Assembly (NCBI RefSeq): GCF_041395345.1
Contig: NZ_JAWLAR010000001.1
Coordinates: 310,001 to 374,000, forward strand
Direction: 5' to 3'
Length of the DNA stretch: 64,000 nucleotides
Source: Dokdonella sp041395345
GTDB taxonomy: Bacteria; Pseudomonadota; Gammaproteobacteria; Xanthomonadales; Rhodanobacteraceae
Within the stretch, counting starts at the first letter, position 1. Every line of letters starts with the position of its first letter. This document shows, in pieces, positions 28,527-36,223 of this stretch. The notes beneath the pieces were generated by a model, which saw nothing but the letters and a program-made list of their open reading frames with translations, searched no databases and was not told where the DNA came from. A program made the translations under genes and the position numbers.

Positions 28527-28859
28527 CTTGGTGACGGGGTTCGGGGTTCGGGATTCAGGATTCGGGAATAGGGAATAGGGAATAGGGAATAGGGAATAGG
28601 GAATAGGGATTCGGATCTGAACAGCCATGCGGCTGTTCAAAGCCGGAATGGGGAAACGTTGAATGGCCCGTCATTCCAGCCTGCGCCGGGATGACGACGA
28701 GACAAATTCAGGCTTGCCCCGGGATTTGGTGGGGATGCGGCAGAATCGATTTGAGAGCTCGCATGGAGAATTCGGAGTGATCGAAAATCCGCAGACGCTT
28801 CGCTTCGAGGCTGCTCTTGCCAATCCCGAATCTCGACTCCGACTCCCGGCCGTCCCAAC
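28527..28859. other. icd-aceK intergenic region with heptamer array and palindrome
   Basis: 333 bp without a gene. It contains the 7-bp tandem array (28536-28612) and, at 28669-28696, an inverted repeat cgtcattcc ... gggatgacg typical of dispersed intergenic palindromes. Confidence 0.7.
28536..28612. repeat. Heptanucleotide tandem array (11 units)
   Basis: Eleven consecutive 7-mers: GGGGTTC x2, GGGATTC, AGGATTC, GGGAATA x6 (28564-28605), GGGATTC. Phase is kept exactly throughout. Similar GGGATTC-type heptamer arrays occur between genes in Xanthomonas and relatives. It can be read as an open frame on the minus strand, but that is a by-product of the repeat. Confidence 0.9.
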
Positions 28860-30578
28860 GTGACGGCCGCCATCCAGCAGCGCGCGGCGGCGTTGATCTC
28901 GACGCCTTTCTCGACTACAACGCGCTTTTCCGATATCACGCGTCGTGCCAAGCGGCGCTTCGAGCGACGCGACTGGAGCTACGTGCGTGTCGACGCGGCG
29001 CGTATCGATCTTTACGATGTCTGTGTTCGCGAAACCCTCGGCCGGCTTGAACTGCTGCTCGAAGAGCGCGTGCGTTCCCGCCAGGTATGGTCGGCGACGC
29101 GCGACGAGTTGCAGATCACAGTTAGGCCGCTGCTCGATCGCGAATTTCAAAAGCCTTCTACAACTCCTTGTCGCGCCGCTTCTTCCATACCAATGGCGTG
29201 GCCGCAGACATCGAGTTCCTGGCGCTCGACAGCGAGCCGACGGCGGGCATAGACGATGCGGCCGATCTGCACCGCTACTCGGTCAGCGACGGACTGACCG
29301 CAGTCTGCAGACGCATCTGGCCGACTACCCGTTCGCCAACGGCTATGCCGACATCGGCAGTTGCATCCGTTCGATCTCGCGCACGCTGGGCAAGCGCATG
29401 CGTGAACGCGGCGTCGAGCGCCCGCATGCCATCGAGCTGATCAAGACGGCCTTCTTTCGCGAGCGCCGCGCCTATCTGGTCGGTCGTGCGTTGACTGGGC
29501 ACGAACAAGTGCCCGTGGTGATCGCTTTGGTCAGTGACGCCGATGGCGTGCGTGCCGATGCGGTGATCACCCGAAGTGGACCAGGTCTCGCTGCTTTTCA
29601 GCTTCACCCGCAGCTATTTCCATGTCGACCTGCCCACCGTGGCGGATATCGTGGTCTTTCTTGGCGGGCTGTTGCCACGCAAGCCCATCGAGGAGCTCTA
29701 CACCGTGCTGGGTCGCGCCAAGCGGGCAAGACCGAGCGCTACCGCCATCTGTTCCGTCATCTTTCCATGCATGCGGATGAGCGCCTGGTTCGCGCCGACG
29801 GCGAACGTGGCATGGTCATGGCAATGTTCACGCCGCGCGACTACCCGCTGGTATTCAAGGTGATTCGTGACCAGTTCGCCTATCGAAAGACATCGCGCGG
29901 CGTCAGGTCGAGGAGAAGTACCGGCTCGTGTTTCGTTACGATCGCATCGGCCGGCTGGTCGATGCGCAGGAGTTCCGCCACCTGCGCTTTCCGCAGCGCC
30001 AGTTCGAGGAAAGCATGCTCGAGGAATTGCTGGGTCAGTGCGCCGAGACCGTGTCGCTCGATGGCGAGCATGTGCTGGTCCGGCATTGCTACGTCGAACG
30101 ACGCCTGCGCCCGATGAACCTGTTCGTGCGGGAAGCGGAGCCGGAGGCTGCGCTGCAGGCCATGCTCGACTACGGGCAGTCCATCAAGGATATGGCTCGC
30201 AGCAATATCTTTCCGGGCGACCTGCTGCTGAAGAACTTCGGCATTACTCGCGGCGGGCGTGCCATCTTCTACGACTACGACGAGTTGTGCCTGCTGGATG
30301 CCTGCACGTTCCGGCATATTCCGGAAGCCCGGGAAGAAGACGAGACCCGCCCGCTGGAAGAGTGGCTCACCGTGCGCGAAGGCGATGTCTTCCCGGAGAT
30401 GTTCCCGCGCTTTCTCGGCGTGCCGGCGCACCTGCGTCTGGCCCTGATCGAACGTCACGGTGAGATCTTCGACGCGGACTGGTGGCGTGGCGTGCAGGAA
30501 GGCCTGGCACGCGGCGACTACAGCGACATTCCGCCCTATCCGCAATCTTCCCGTCTCAAGGCAACACGACTGAAGTGA
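28860..30578 (+). CDS. aceK: Isocitrate dehydrogenase kinase/phosphatase AceK, frame-disrupted in the 5' half
   Basis: Bifunctional enzyme that phosphorylates and dephosphorylates Icd, switching carbon between the TCA cycle and glyoxylate bypass. A GTG at 28860 starts MTAAIQQRAAALISTPF. The N-terminal regulatory half reads across frames ('SFYNSLSRRFFHTNGV', 'YADIGSCIRSISRTLGKRMRERG', 'FSFTRSYFHVDLPTVADIVVFLGGLLPRKPIEELY'-type segment, quoted only in part). The kinase half is intact from about 29.93 kb: 'MVMAMFTPRDYPLVFKVIRDQF' region, 'VRHCYVERRLRPMNLFV', 'MARSNIFPGDLLLKNFGITR' and 'FYDYDELCLL' (catalytic loop and metal-binding DYDE). About 572 aa. It sits directly after its substrate gene icd. 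Confidence 0.92.
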
Positions 30579-30629
30579 GCGGATCGTGGCGGCAGCTGCC
30601 GGGGGAAACCGGCAGGCCTGAAACGAAAC

Positions 30630-30648
30630 GGGCCCGCAAGGCGGGCCC
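30630..30648. terminator. Bidirectional hairpin between aceK and DUF1328 gene
   Basis: Perfect 8-bp GC stem GGGCCCGC / GCGGGCCC with loop AAG, between convergent genes. The minus-strand side is followed by a T-rich stretch, so it is the better terminator direction. Confidence 0.65.
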
Positions 30649-30672
30649 AATTCAGGTCATGCTGTTTCGCAA

Positions 30673-30834
30673 CTAGAGCTTCTTGCGACCAAACACCAGC
30701 GACACGATGAACAGGACCAGGAACACCAGGAACAGGATCTTGGCGATACCGGCCGACGCGCCGGCGATTCCGCCAAATCCGAGGACGGCGGCGATCAGCG
30801 CGATGACGAGGAATACGATGGCGTAGTGCAGCAT
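30673..30834 (-). CDS. DUF1328 (YtjA-like) small membrane protein
   Basis: 53 aa, MLHYAIVFLVIALIAAVLGF then GGIAGASAGIAKILFLVFLV, ending FGRKKL. Two hydrophobic helices joined by a Gly/Ala-rich turn, exactly the DUF1328/UPF0391 size and pattern (E. coli YtjA). Start ATG 30834 has AAGGAG-like sequence upstream (reverse of ctcctt). The family is small inner-membrane proteins of unknown function, often induced by stress in relatives. It faces the lipoprotein methyltransferase gene across a 292-bp divergent region. Confidence 0.92.
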   Translation of the reverse strand: MLHYAIVFLVIALIAAVLGFGGIAGASAGIAKILFLVFLVLFIVSLVFGRKKL

Positions 30835-31126
30835 GACAAATCTCCTTGTTGTTTGGGGCGTCCATCGCGAACCGGGACCGGCTCGGCGATCGCGTGGAGT
30901 GGTGAACACACTAGTCCTCGTCAGCTGAATACCGTCCGAGAATCTCCCGACTGCTAGCTGAACCGATGGCTGGCATTCATCTTCAGGCAGGCTCCGGCCA
31001 AGTGGCCGTGCGGTCGCGACGCCTTCCAGCCGGCAGGTCCGGCAGGGCTTGCTGTTCATTCATTTGCGCGTTGATGTACGCTTGGCGGCCCCCTGCCGCC
31101 CTGTCGGCAACGTACTGGAGTCGAAC

Positions 31127-32074
31127 ATGAAACAGCTTCCCCTCACGCTCGCCCTGACCCTCGCTCTGGCCGCCTGCGGACCGGCCGCAGAACAGTCGGC
31201 CGCACCCGAAGCGGCCTCGGACCAGCCCGCCGAAGTCGTTGCACCGGCCGCTGCGCCTGTCGAATCCGCTCCGGCTGAAGCGATGCCCGCAGACCCGGTA
31301 GCCGTCGTCCTCGCGGGCGACTGGCGCTCGGATGAGAACAAGGCACGCGATGCCTATCGCCACCCCGCCGAAACCCTGGCCTTCTTTGGCGTCAAGCCAG
31401 GCCAGACCATCATCGAGATCACGCCGGGCGGTGGCTGGTACACCGAAATCCTGGCTCCCCTGCTCAAGGGCAATGGAACCTACGTCGCCGCCTTTCCGGT
31501 GGACTCCGCCTCGGACTATGCAAAGCGCAACAACGAGAAGTTCCGCGCCAAGCTGGCCGACGGGCCCGAGCAGTATGCCGCTGCCATGAGTGTCGAATAC
31601 GATCCCAAGGCGCCGAATTTCGGCATGGACGGTTCCGCCGACGTGGTCCTGACCTTCCGCAACGTGCATAACTGGGGCGAGGGCGCACCGGCGATGTTCG
31701 CTGCCTTCAATGCCGTGCTCAAGCCGGGCGGTACGCTGGGCGTGGTCGAGCATCGCGCCGCCGAAGGTGCCGATGCCAAGGCACTCGAAGGGTCCGGCTA
31801 CGTGCCGACCGAGAAGGTGATCCAGCTGGCCACCGACGCCGGATTCGAACTGGTCGAGCAGAGCGAGATCAACGCGAATCCGAAAGACACCAAGGATCAC
31901 GAGAAGGGTGTCTGGACCTTGCCGCCTTCACTCGCACTCAAGGATGTTGATCGCGACAAGTATCTGGCGATTGGCGAGTCCGACCGCATGACGCTCAAGT
32001 TCGTGAAGCCGGAAGGCGACCAGATCTTCGAGCAGGGCACGGACAAGAACAAGCCCACCCCGGCCAGCAACTGA
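31127..32074 (+). CDS. Lipoprotein-type class I SAM methyltransferase (COG4798-like)
   Basis: 315 aa from ATG 31127 (CTGGAG 8 bases upstream). Residues 1-17 are a lipoprotein signal with lipobox LAAC (MKQLPLTLALTLALAACG), followed by an Ala/Pro/Glu-rich linker to about residue 60. Then a Rossmann methyltransferase: 'LAFFGVKPGQTIIEITPGGGWYTE' (motif I, E-x-x-P-G-G-G), 'ADVVLTFRNVHNW' (post-II acidic/N motif), and 'FNAVLKPGGTLGVVEHR'. This is the predicted-methyltransferase family with an 'R-x-V-H-N-W' motif. Membrane anchoring outside the cytoplasm is odd because SAM is cytoplasmic. Substrate unknown. Ends before a 15-bp hairpin. Confidence 0.85.
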   Translation: MKQLPLTLALTLALAACGPAAEQSAAPEAASDQPAEVVAPAAAPVESAPAEAMPADPVAVVLAGDWRSDENKARDAYRHPAETLAFFGVKPGQTIIEITPGGGWYTEILAPLLKGNGTYVAAFPVDSASDYAKRNNEKFRAKLADGPEQYAAAMSVEYDPKAPNFGMDGSADVVLTFRNVHNWGEGAPAMFAAFNAVLKPGGTLGVVEHRAAEGADAKALEGSGYVPTEKVIQLATDAGFELVEQSEINANPKDTKDHEKGVWTLPPSLALKDVDRDKYLAIGESDRMTLKFVKPEGDQIFEQGTDKNKPTPASN

Positions 32075-32082
32075 GCCTGGGC

Positions 32083-32115
32083 ATGCAGCCGGTCACCGAC
32101 GGTGGCCGGCTGCAT
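32083..32115 (+). terminator. Long-stem hairpin after the methyltransferase gene
   Basis: 15-bp stem (32083-32097 with 32101-32115) with one G-U pair and loop GAC. No T-run follows, so it may be a terminator or only an RNA-stability element. Confidence 0.55.
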
Positions 32116-32149
32116 CCATCCACGACACCTCTCCGGGACAGCAGGATTC

Positions 32150-32692
32150 ATGCTGATCCTTCTCAACAAGCCCTACGGCGTACTTTGCCAGTTCACCGAT
32201 CGCGAGGGCCGACCGACCCTGGCCGACTTCGTCAGCCAAAAAGGCGTCTATGCGGGCGGACGACTCGATCAGGATTCCGAGGGCCTGCTCTTGCTGACCG
32301 ACGATGGCGCGCTGGCCCATCGCATCACCGATCCGCGCCACCGGCAGGCCAAGGCCTACCTGGTCCAGGTCGAGGGCGAAGCGGATGCGCGTGCTCTGGA
32401 TGCCTTGCGTTCGGGTGTGACTCTGAAAGACGGCCCGACCTTGCCGGCGCAGGTGCGTGCACTCGAAGGCGAACCGGAATGGCTGTGGCCACGCGATCCA
32501 CCGGTGCGATTCCGCAAGACCGTGCCGACTTCGTGGCTGGAGATGCGCATTCGCGAGGGGCGCAATCGTCAGGTGCGACGCATGACTGCCGCGGTCGGCC
32601 TGCCGACCCTGCGACTGGTGCGCACGCGAGTAGGCGATCACGAGCTCGGCGACCTGCCGCCCGGGCACACGCGAGTCGTGGCCCCCGACTGA
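32150..32692 (+). CDS. rluE: 23S rRNA pseudouridine synthase RluE
   Basis: 180 aa. Converts U2457 of 23S rRNA to pseudouridine. Nearly the whole length follows E. coli RluE: MLILLNKPYGVLCQFTDREG, catalytic motif GRLDQDSEGLLLLT with the Asp at residue 40, 'VTLKDGPTLPAQV', 'WLWPRDPPVRFRKTVPTSWL' and EGRNRQVRRMTA. It lacks the S4 domain, as RluE does. ATG 32150 was chosen over an upstream in-frame ATG because the protein family starts at this residue. The next gene begins 10 bp after its stop. Confidence 0.95.
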   Translation: MLILLNKPYGVLCQFTDREGRPTLADFVSQKGVYAGGRLDQDSEGLLLLTDDGALAHRITDPRHRQAKAYLVQVEGEADARALDALRSGVTLKDGPTLPAQVRALEGEPEWLWPRDPPVRFRKTVPTSWLEMRIREGRNRQVRRMTAAVGLPTLRLVRTRVGDHELGDLPPGHTRVVAPD

Positions 32693-32702
32693 GGATTCGA
32701 CA

Positions 32703-33446
32703 GTGAACTTCAAGGATCATTTCTCGGCCCACGCCGCGATCTATCGGGAAGCGCGACCGCAGTATCCGGCGGCACTGTTCGAGTTTCTTGTCGCGCAGGT
32801 CGCCACGCCGCAGCTCGCCTGGGATGCCGGCTGCGGCAATGGCCAGGCCAGTGTCGATCTGAGCCGCTACTTCAACAGGGTCATCGGCACCGATCCCAGT
32901 GCCGAACAGATCGCCAACGCCACGCCGCGGCCCAATATCGAGTATCGCATCGAGCCCGCCGAACAGTCCTCGATCGCAGACGACAGCGTCGACCTGGTCT
33001 GTGTCGCACAGGCCCTGCACTGGTTCGATCTGCCGCGGTTTCACGAAGAAGCCCGGCGCGTGCTCAAGCCCGGTGGCGTGGTCGCGTTCTGGAGCTATGC
33101 CGATTGCCAGGTCGATACCGAAGTCGATGCCCAGAAAGATCGCGTCTACATCGACTTGACCGGGCCCTACTGGCCACCCGAGCGCGCCCTGGTCGAAAGC
33201 GGTTACGCCAGTCTGCCGTTTCCATTCGAGCGCATCGAAGCTCCGAACTTCTACTTGCGCATGCAGTGGAACGTGGATCGCTATCTGGCCTACCTGCGCT
33301 CATGGTCGGCGAGCCAGCGCTACATGCGCGCGCTTGAGCAGGACCCCGTTTCGCTGGTCGAGGCCGACTTGCGCCGTGCCTGGGGTAGCCCGGATCGCGT
33401 CCGCGAAGTGCATTGGGACTTCCATCTGCATTGCGGGCGAGCCTGA
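32703..33446 (+). CDS. Class I SAM-dependent methyltransferase (Methyltransf_11)
   Basis: 247 aa, GTG start 10 bp after rluE, so likely the same transcript. Starts MNFKDHFSAHAAIYREARPQYP, the usual N-terminus of this family (related to yeast Tmt1/UbiE-like enzymes). Motif I WDAGCGNGQASVDLS (residues about 40-54), acidic motif II VIGTDPS, then 'VDLVCVAQALHWFDLPRF' and 'VLKPGGVVAFW'. Cytoplasmic; no signal peptide, in contrast to the methyltransferase at 31127. Substrate unknown; trans-aconitate-type acceptors are known in the family. Confidence 0.88.
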   Translation: MNFKDHFSAHAAIYREARPQYPAALFEFLVAQVATPQLAWDAGCGNGQASVDLSRYFNRVIGTDPSAEQIANATPRPNIEYRIEPAEQSSIADDSVDLVCVAQALHWFDLPRFHEEARRVLKPGGVVAFWSYADCQVDTEVDAQKDRVYIDLTGPYWPPERALVESGYASLPFPFERIEAPNFYLRMQWNVDRYLAYLRSWSASQRYMRALEQDPVSLVEADLRRAWGSPDRVREVHWDFHLHCGRA

Positions 33447-33569
33447 GCGGCGGATCAGACACCGCGACGGGTCGCCGAGCCTCCGACACCGTGTCGCCGT
33501 TTCCACGCGGGGAATCCGGCGATCGATGCAGCGCATGTCCGGCGCGCGCTCTGCTGACGTCCGATGTCG

Positions 33570-34658
33570 CTATCGGTTGGTGAGCTGCAATTCGATGCGC
33601 CGGTTCTGCGCAAACGCCTCGGGGGTATTCGCATTGTCGATGGGCTGGAACTGGCCAAACCCGTTCGCGGACAAGCGGTGCGCCGGGATGCCTTGCACGA
33701 CCAGATACTTGACGATGGCCACCGCGCGCGCGGTCGAGAGTTCCCAGTTCGACGGGAACCGATCGGTATGGATCGGGCGCTTGTCGGTGTGCCCGTCGAT
33801 GCGCAGCACCCAGTCGATGCTGGAGGGAATTTCCGCCGAGACTTCGCGTACCGTCGTGGCCAGCGATTCCAGGCGCGCCTGTGCGCTGCCATCAAGTTCG
33901 GCCGAACCGGACTCGAACAGGATGTCGGTGGGCAGGATGAAACGATCGCCCACGACCTGCACATCCGTGCGATTGCCGAGTGCTTCGCGCAGCTTGCCGA
34001 AAAACTCGGAGCGATAGCGCTCGAGTTCGCCGACCCGATTGGCCAGGGCGATGTTGAGCTGCTTGCCGAGGTCGGCGATCTTCGCGTCCTTTGCATCGAG
34101 ATCCCGGTTGGCGATACCCAGCGCAGCTTCGAGTTTGCCCAGCTGCTCGCGGATCGCGGCCATCTGCCGATTCAGCAATTCGACCTGGGCCGTGGCCGCG
34201 TTGCCGAGTTCGGTCTGCTTGACCAGATCCTGATGGGTGCTGTCGAGCTGGGTGCTGAGTCGTGCCACCTCGGCTTCGAGTTGCGTCTTGAGCGCATCGA
34301 GCGCGGCAATATCGGCGCTGAGGCTGGCCACCTGCACATTCGCGGCGTCGAGCTCGCCGCCGAGCAGGTTGCGCTCGGCCTGGGTCGCGCCGAGCGAGGC
34401 GCTGAGCTCGGCCACGCGTGCATCCAGTGCGTTCTTTTGTTCTTCGCTGAGGGACAGCGTGCGTGCCAGTTCTGCAACCTGCGCGTTGAGCGAATCCAGC
34501 GCCTTGTTCTTGCCGGCCAGGGTGTCGGACAGCACGAACTGGCCGATCGCGAAAATCAGCAGCACGAACATCATGACCATGATCAGCGAGGTCAGCGCAT
34601 CGACAAAGCCCGGCCAGATGTCGAAGGCGCGCCGGCGCCGGCGAATCAGTGCACTCAT
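33570..34658 (-). CDS. MotB-like stator protein with OmpA peptidoglycan-binding domain
   Basis: 362 aa. One N-terminal membrane helix preceded by a basic stretch and carrying the MotB-type proton-binding Asp at residue 20 (DIWPGFVDALTSLIMVMMF). A long coiled coil follows (about 45-220, heptad-rich, Ala/Leu/Glu), then an OmpA-like domain with 'DGHTDKRPI' and 'NWELSTARAVAIVKYL', the peptidoglycan contact motifs. The start overlaps the stop of the MotA-like gene by 4 bp. Pair members would form a proton-driven 5:2 rotary motor anchored to the wall. No flagellar gene is near, so the role is unassigned; Zorya ZorB is the other known type, but the partner genes are absent. Confidence 0.85.
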   Translation of the reverse strand: MSALIRRRRRAFDIWPGFVDALTSLIMVMMFVLLIFAIGQFVLSDTLAGKNKALDSLNAQVAELARTLSLSEEQKNALDARVAELSASLGATQAERNLLGGELDAANVQVASLSADIAALDALKTQLEAEVARLSTQLDSTHQDLVKQTELGNAATAQVELLNRQMAAIREQLGKLEAALGIANRDLDAKDAKIADLGKQLNIALANRVGELERYRSEFFGKLREALGNRTDVQVVGDRFILPTDILFESGSAELDGSAQARLESLATTVREVSAEIPSSIDWVLRIDGHTDKRPIHTDRFPSNWELSTARAVAIVKYLVVQGIPAHRLSANGFGQFQPIDNANTPEAFAQNRRIELQLTNR

Positions 34659-35710
34659 GCGCGCGGCTCACCACGACCGACGGCAGCGGCAATCGTGCGC
34701 GACAGCAGCCTGAATTCGCTGCGCAATTCATCGGACAGGCGCGAGTCGGATGCCGGATGACTGGCGATCTGGCGCAGCACGGTCTTCAGTTCTTCCTGCA
34801 CCTGCTGGGCCCCCTGACGCTCGCGCGCATCGCGGCCGAGCAGGTCGTTGAGTCGACCGAGCTGGCTCGCGATCTCGGCAAACTGTTCGTTCATGCCGCG
34901 CCGCTCGCGGTCGTTCTCGACGATCGCGCGCTGCATGCGCTCGAGGCCGTCGGCAGTCTGTTCGAGCAGTGCCTGCACATAAGCCGGCACCGACGCATCG
35001 CCTTCCAGCGCGCTGCCCGAGGAAAGATGAGTCATGCCCGAGAGCCATTCTTCGAGATCATTGTAGAAGCGGTTCTGCGCGTGGCCGGCCTGCAGGTCGA
35101 GGAAGCCGATCACCAGCGAACTGGCCAGGCCGAACAGCGACGTCGAGAAGCTGGTCGACATGCCACCCAGCGGTTCCTTGAGGTTTTCCTTCAGCGCGCC
35201 GAACATGGTCAGTGCGTCATTGCCTACGTTCAGTGTGCTGATCGTTTCCGACACCGAGCGAATCGTCACGAGCAGCCCCCAGAACGTTCCAAGCAGACCG
35301 AGGAAAATCGCCAGGCCGATCAGATAGCGCGAGAGATCGCGCGATTCCTCGAGTCGTGACTGCACGCTGTCGAGGATGGTGCGCATCGAAGGTGCCGACA
35401 AGGCCGCCTTGCCGCGTTCGCGATTTCCAAGCATGCGCGCCATCGGCGCGAGCAGGCGTGGCTTGCCGATCGTGCCGCGTTCGGGGTTTGAACGCCGGAA
35501 CGATTCAATCCAGCGTGATTCCTGGGCGAGCATCAGGACCTGTCGGATATTCACGATGATGCCTGCTGCGAGGACGCTCAGGATCACGCCGTTGAAAAAC
35601 GGATTGGCGAGGAAGATCTCGACCAGTCGCGACCCGACCAGCGCACCCAGCACGGCCACCAGGGCGAGAAAGGCGGTCATCCAGAACAGGGCGCGGTTGA
35701 ATCGGGACAT
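34655..35710 (-). CDS. MotA/TolQ/ExbB-type proton channel subunit
   Basis: 351 aa. Hydrophobic segments at about 8-30, 38-58, 125-150 and 185-205. The third and fourth fit the channel helices of MotA/TolQ: 'RYLIGLAIFLGLLGTFWGLLVTI' and 'STSFSTSLFGLASSLVIGFL'. A large cytoplasmic loop lies between helices 2 and 3, and a coiled-coil tail follows (about 240-340, 'GLERMQRAIVENDRERRG'). It is translated with the MotB-like gene (ATGA overlap). Known ExbB/MotA homologues drive TonB, Tol-Pal, flagella or gliding; here no such partners are adjacent. The tail is much shorter than that of Zorya ZorA. Confidence 0.85.
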   Translation of the reverse strand: MSRFNRALFWMTAFLALVAVLGALVGSRLVEIFLANPFFNGVILSVLAAGIIVNIRQVLMLAQESRWIESFRRSNPERGTIGKPRLLAPMARMLGNRERGKAALSAPSMRTILDSVQSRLEESRDLSRYLIGLAIFLGLLGTFWGLLVTIRSVSETISTLNVGNDALTMFGALKENLKEPLGGMSTSFSTSLFGLASSLVIGFLDLQAGHAQNRFYNDLEEWLSGMTHLSSGSALEGDASVPAYVQALLEQTADGLERMQRAIVENDRERRGMNEQFAEIASQLGRLNDLLGRDARERQGAQQVQEELKTVLRQIASHPASDSRLSDELRSEFRLLSRTIAAAVGRGEPRA

Positions 35711-35920
35711 GAGAACCTCGGTTTGAATGGGGGAAGGCTGTAGCGAAACGGGTTGTTCGGCCTGTCAACATTTGGAGCCAAAACTAGATGATTCTCCTCC
35801 GACAAGGTGCGGGCACATCGGCAGACGTCCCGGAAAATCCATCCTGCGATCGGGTCACTCCAGTACTCCAGGCCCGACATGTACTGTTGATCTGGCACTT
35901 GACGTGCCGAAGACAGTGCT

Positions 35921-35962
35921 TCTCCCGCCAGCGGGAGAATCTGCCAACAGGCTGATGAGGGT
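35921..35962 (+). repeat. TTCTCCC/GGGAGAA palindrome plus GATGAGGGTG element, left copy
   Basis: A 20-base perfect inverted repeat, ttctcccgcc agcgggagaa (35921-35940), followed 12 bases later by GATGAGGGTG (35953-35962). It is mirrored by the copy at 36006-36048 and resembles elements at 49685-49845. Confidence 0.75.
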
Positions 35963-36005
35963 GGGCTTGCGTAGCACGGTGCAACAATTCGCCAATCAGA
36001 AGCAC

Positions 36006-36048
36006 CACCCTCATCCCCCTTCGGGACCTTCTCCCGCCAGCGGGAGAA
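36006..36048 (-). repeat. TTCTCCC/GGGAGAA palindrome plus GATGAGGG element, right (inverted) copy
   Basis: CACCCTCATC (36006-36015) followed by the same 20-base palindrome at 36029-36048. Inverted relative to 35921-35962. Confidence 0.75.
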
Positions 36049-36223
36049 GGAAATGCTGCGTCAAACTCAATCCGTTCAAGAACGTGATCCCTGGTTCCGG
36101 AAACATTCGAGCTTCGGCGTGGACACGACTGACCGCACATGTCGCCCATTCTGATTGGATGCACGAAAACCCGCACACGTTGCGTAACCCTTGCACACTC
36201 CGACCCTTTTGCCCGCGCTTGGT

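Larger units (their letters stand above)
35711..36223. other. Intergenic region with an inverted pair of TTCTCCC-type palindromic elements
   Basis: About 510 bp, upstream of the stator operon and downstream of hrpB. No gene supported. It holds the repeat pair 35921-35962 and 36006-36048. Confidence 0.7.

Noticed and set aside
28536..28612. CRISPR array
   Set aside because: Repeats are 7 bp and directly joined without spacers; no cas genes in the window.
33570..35710. Zorya anti-phage system (ZorA/ZorB)
   Set aside because: The MotA/MotB-like pair fits in outline, but the MotA-like tail is short and no ZorC, ZorD or ZorE gene is next to it; neighbours are hrpB and a methyltransferase.
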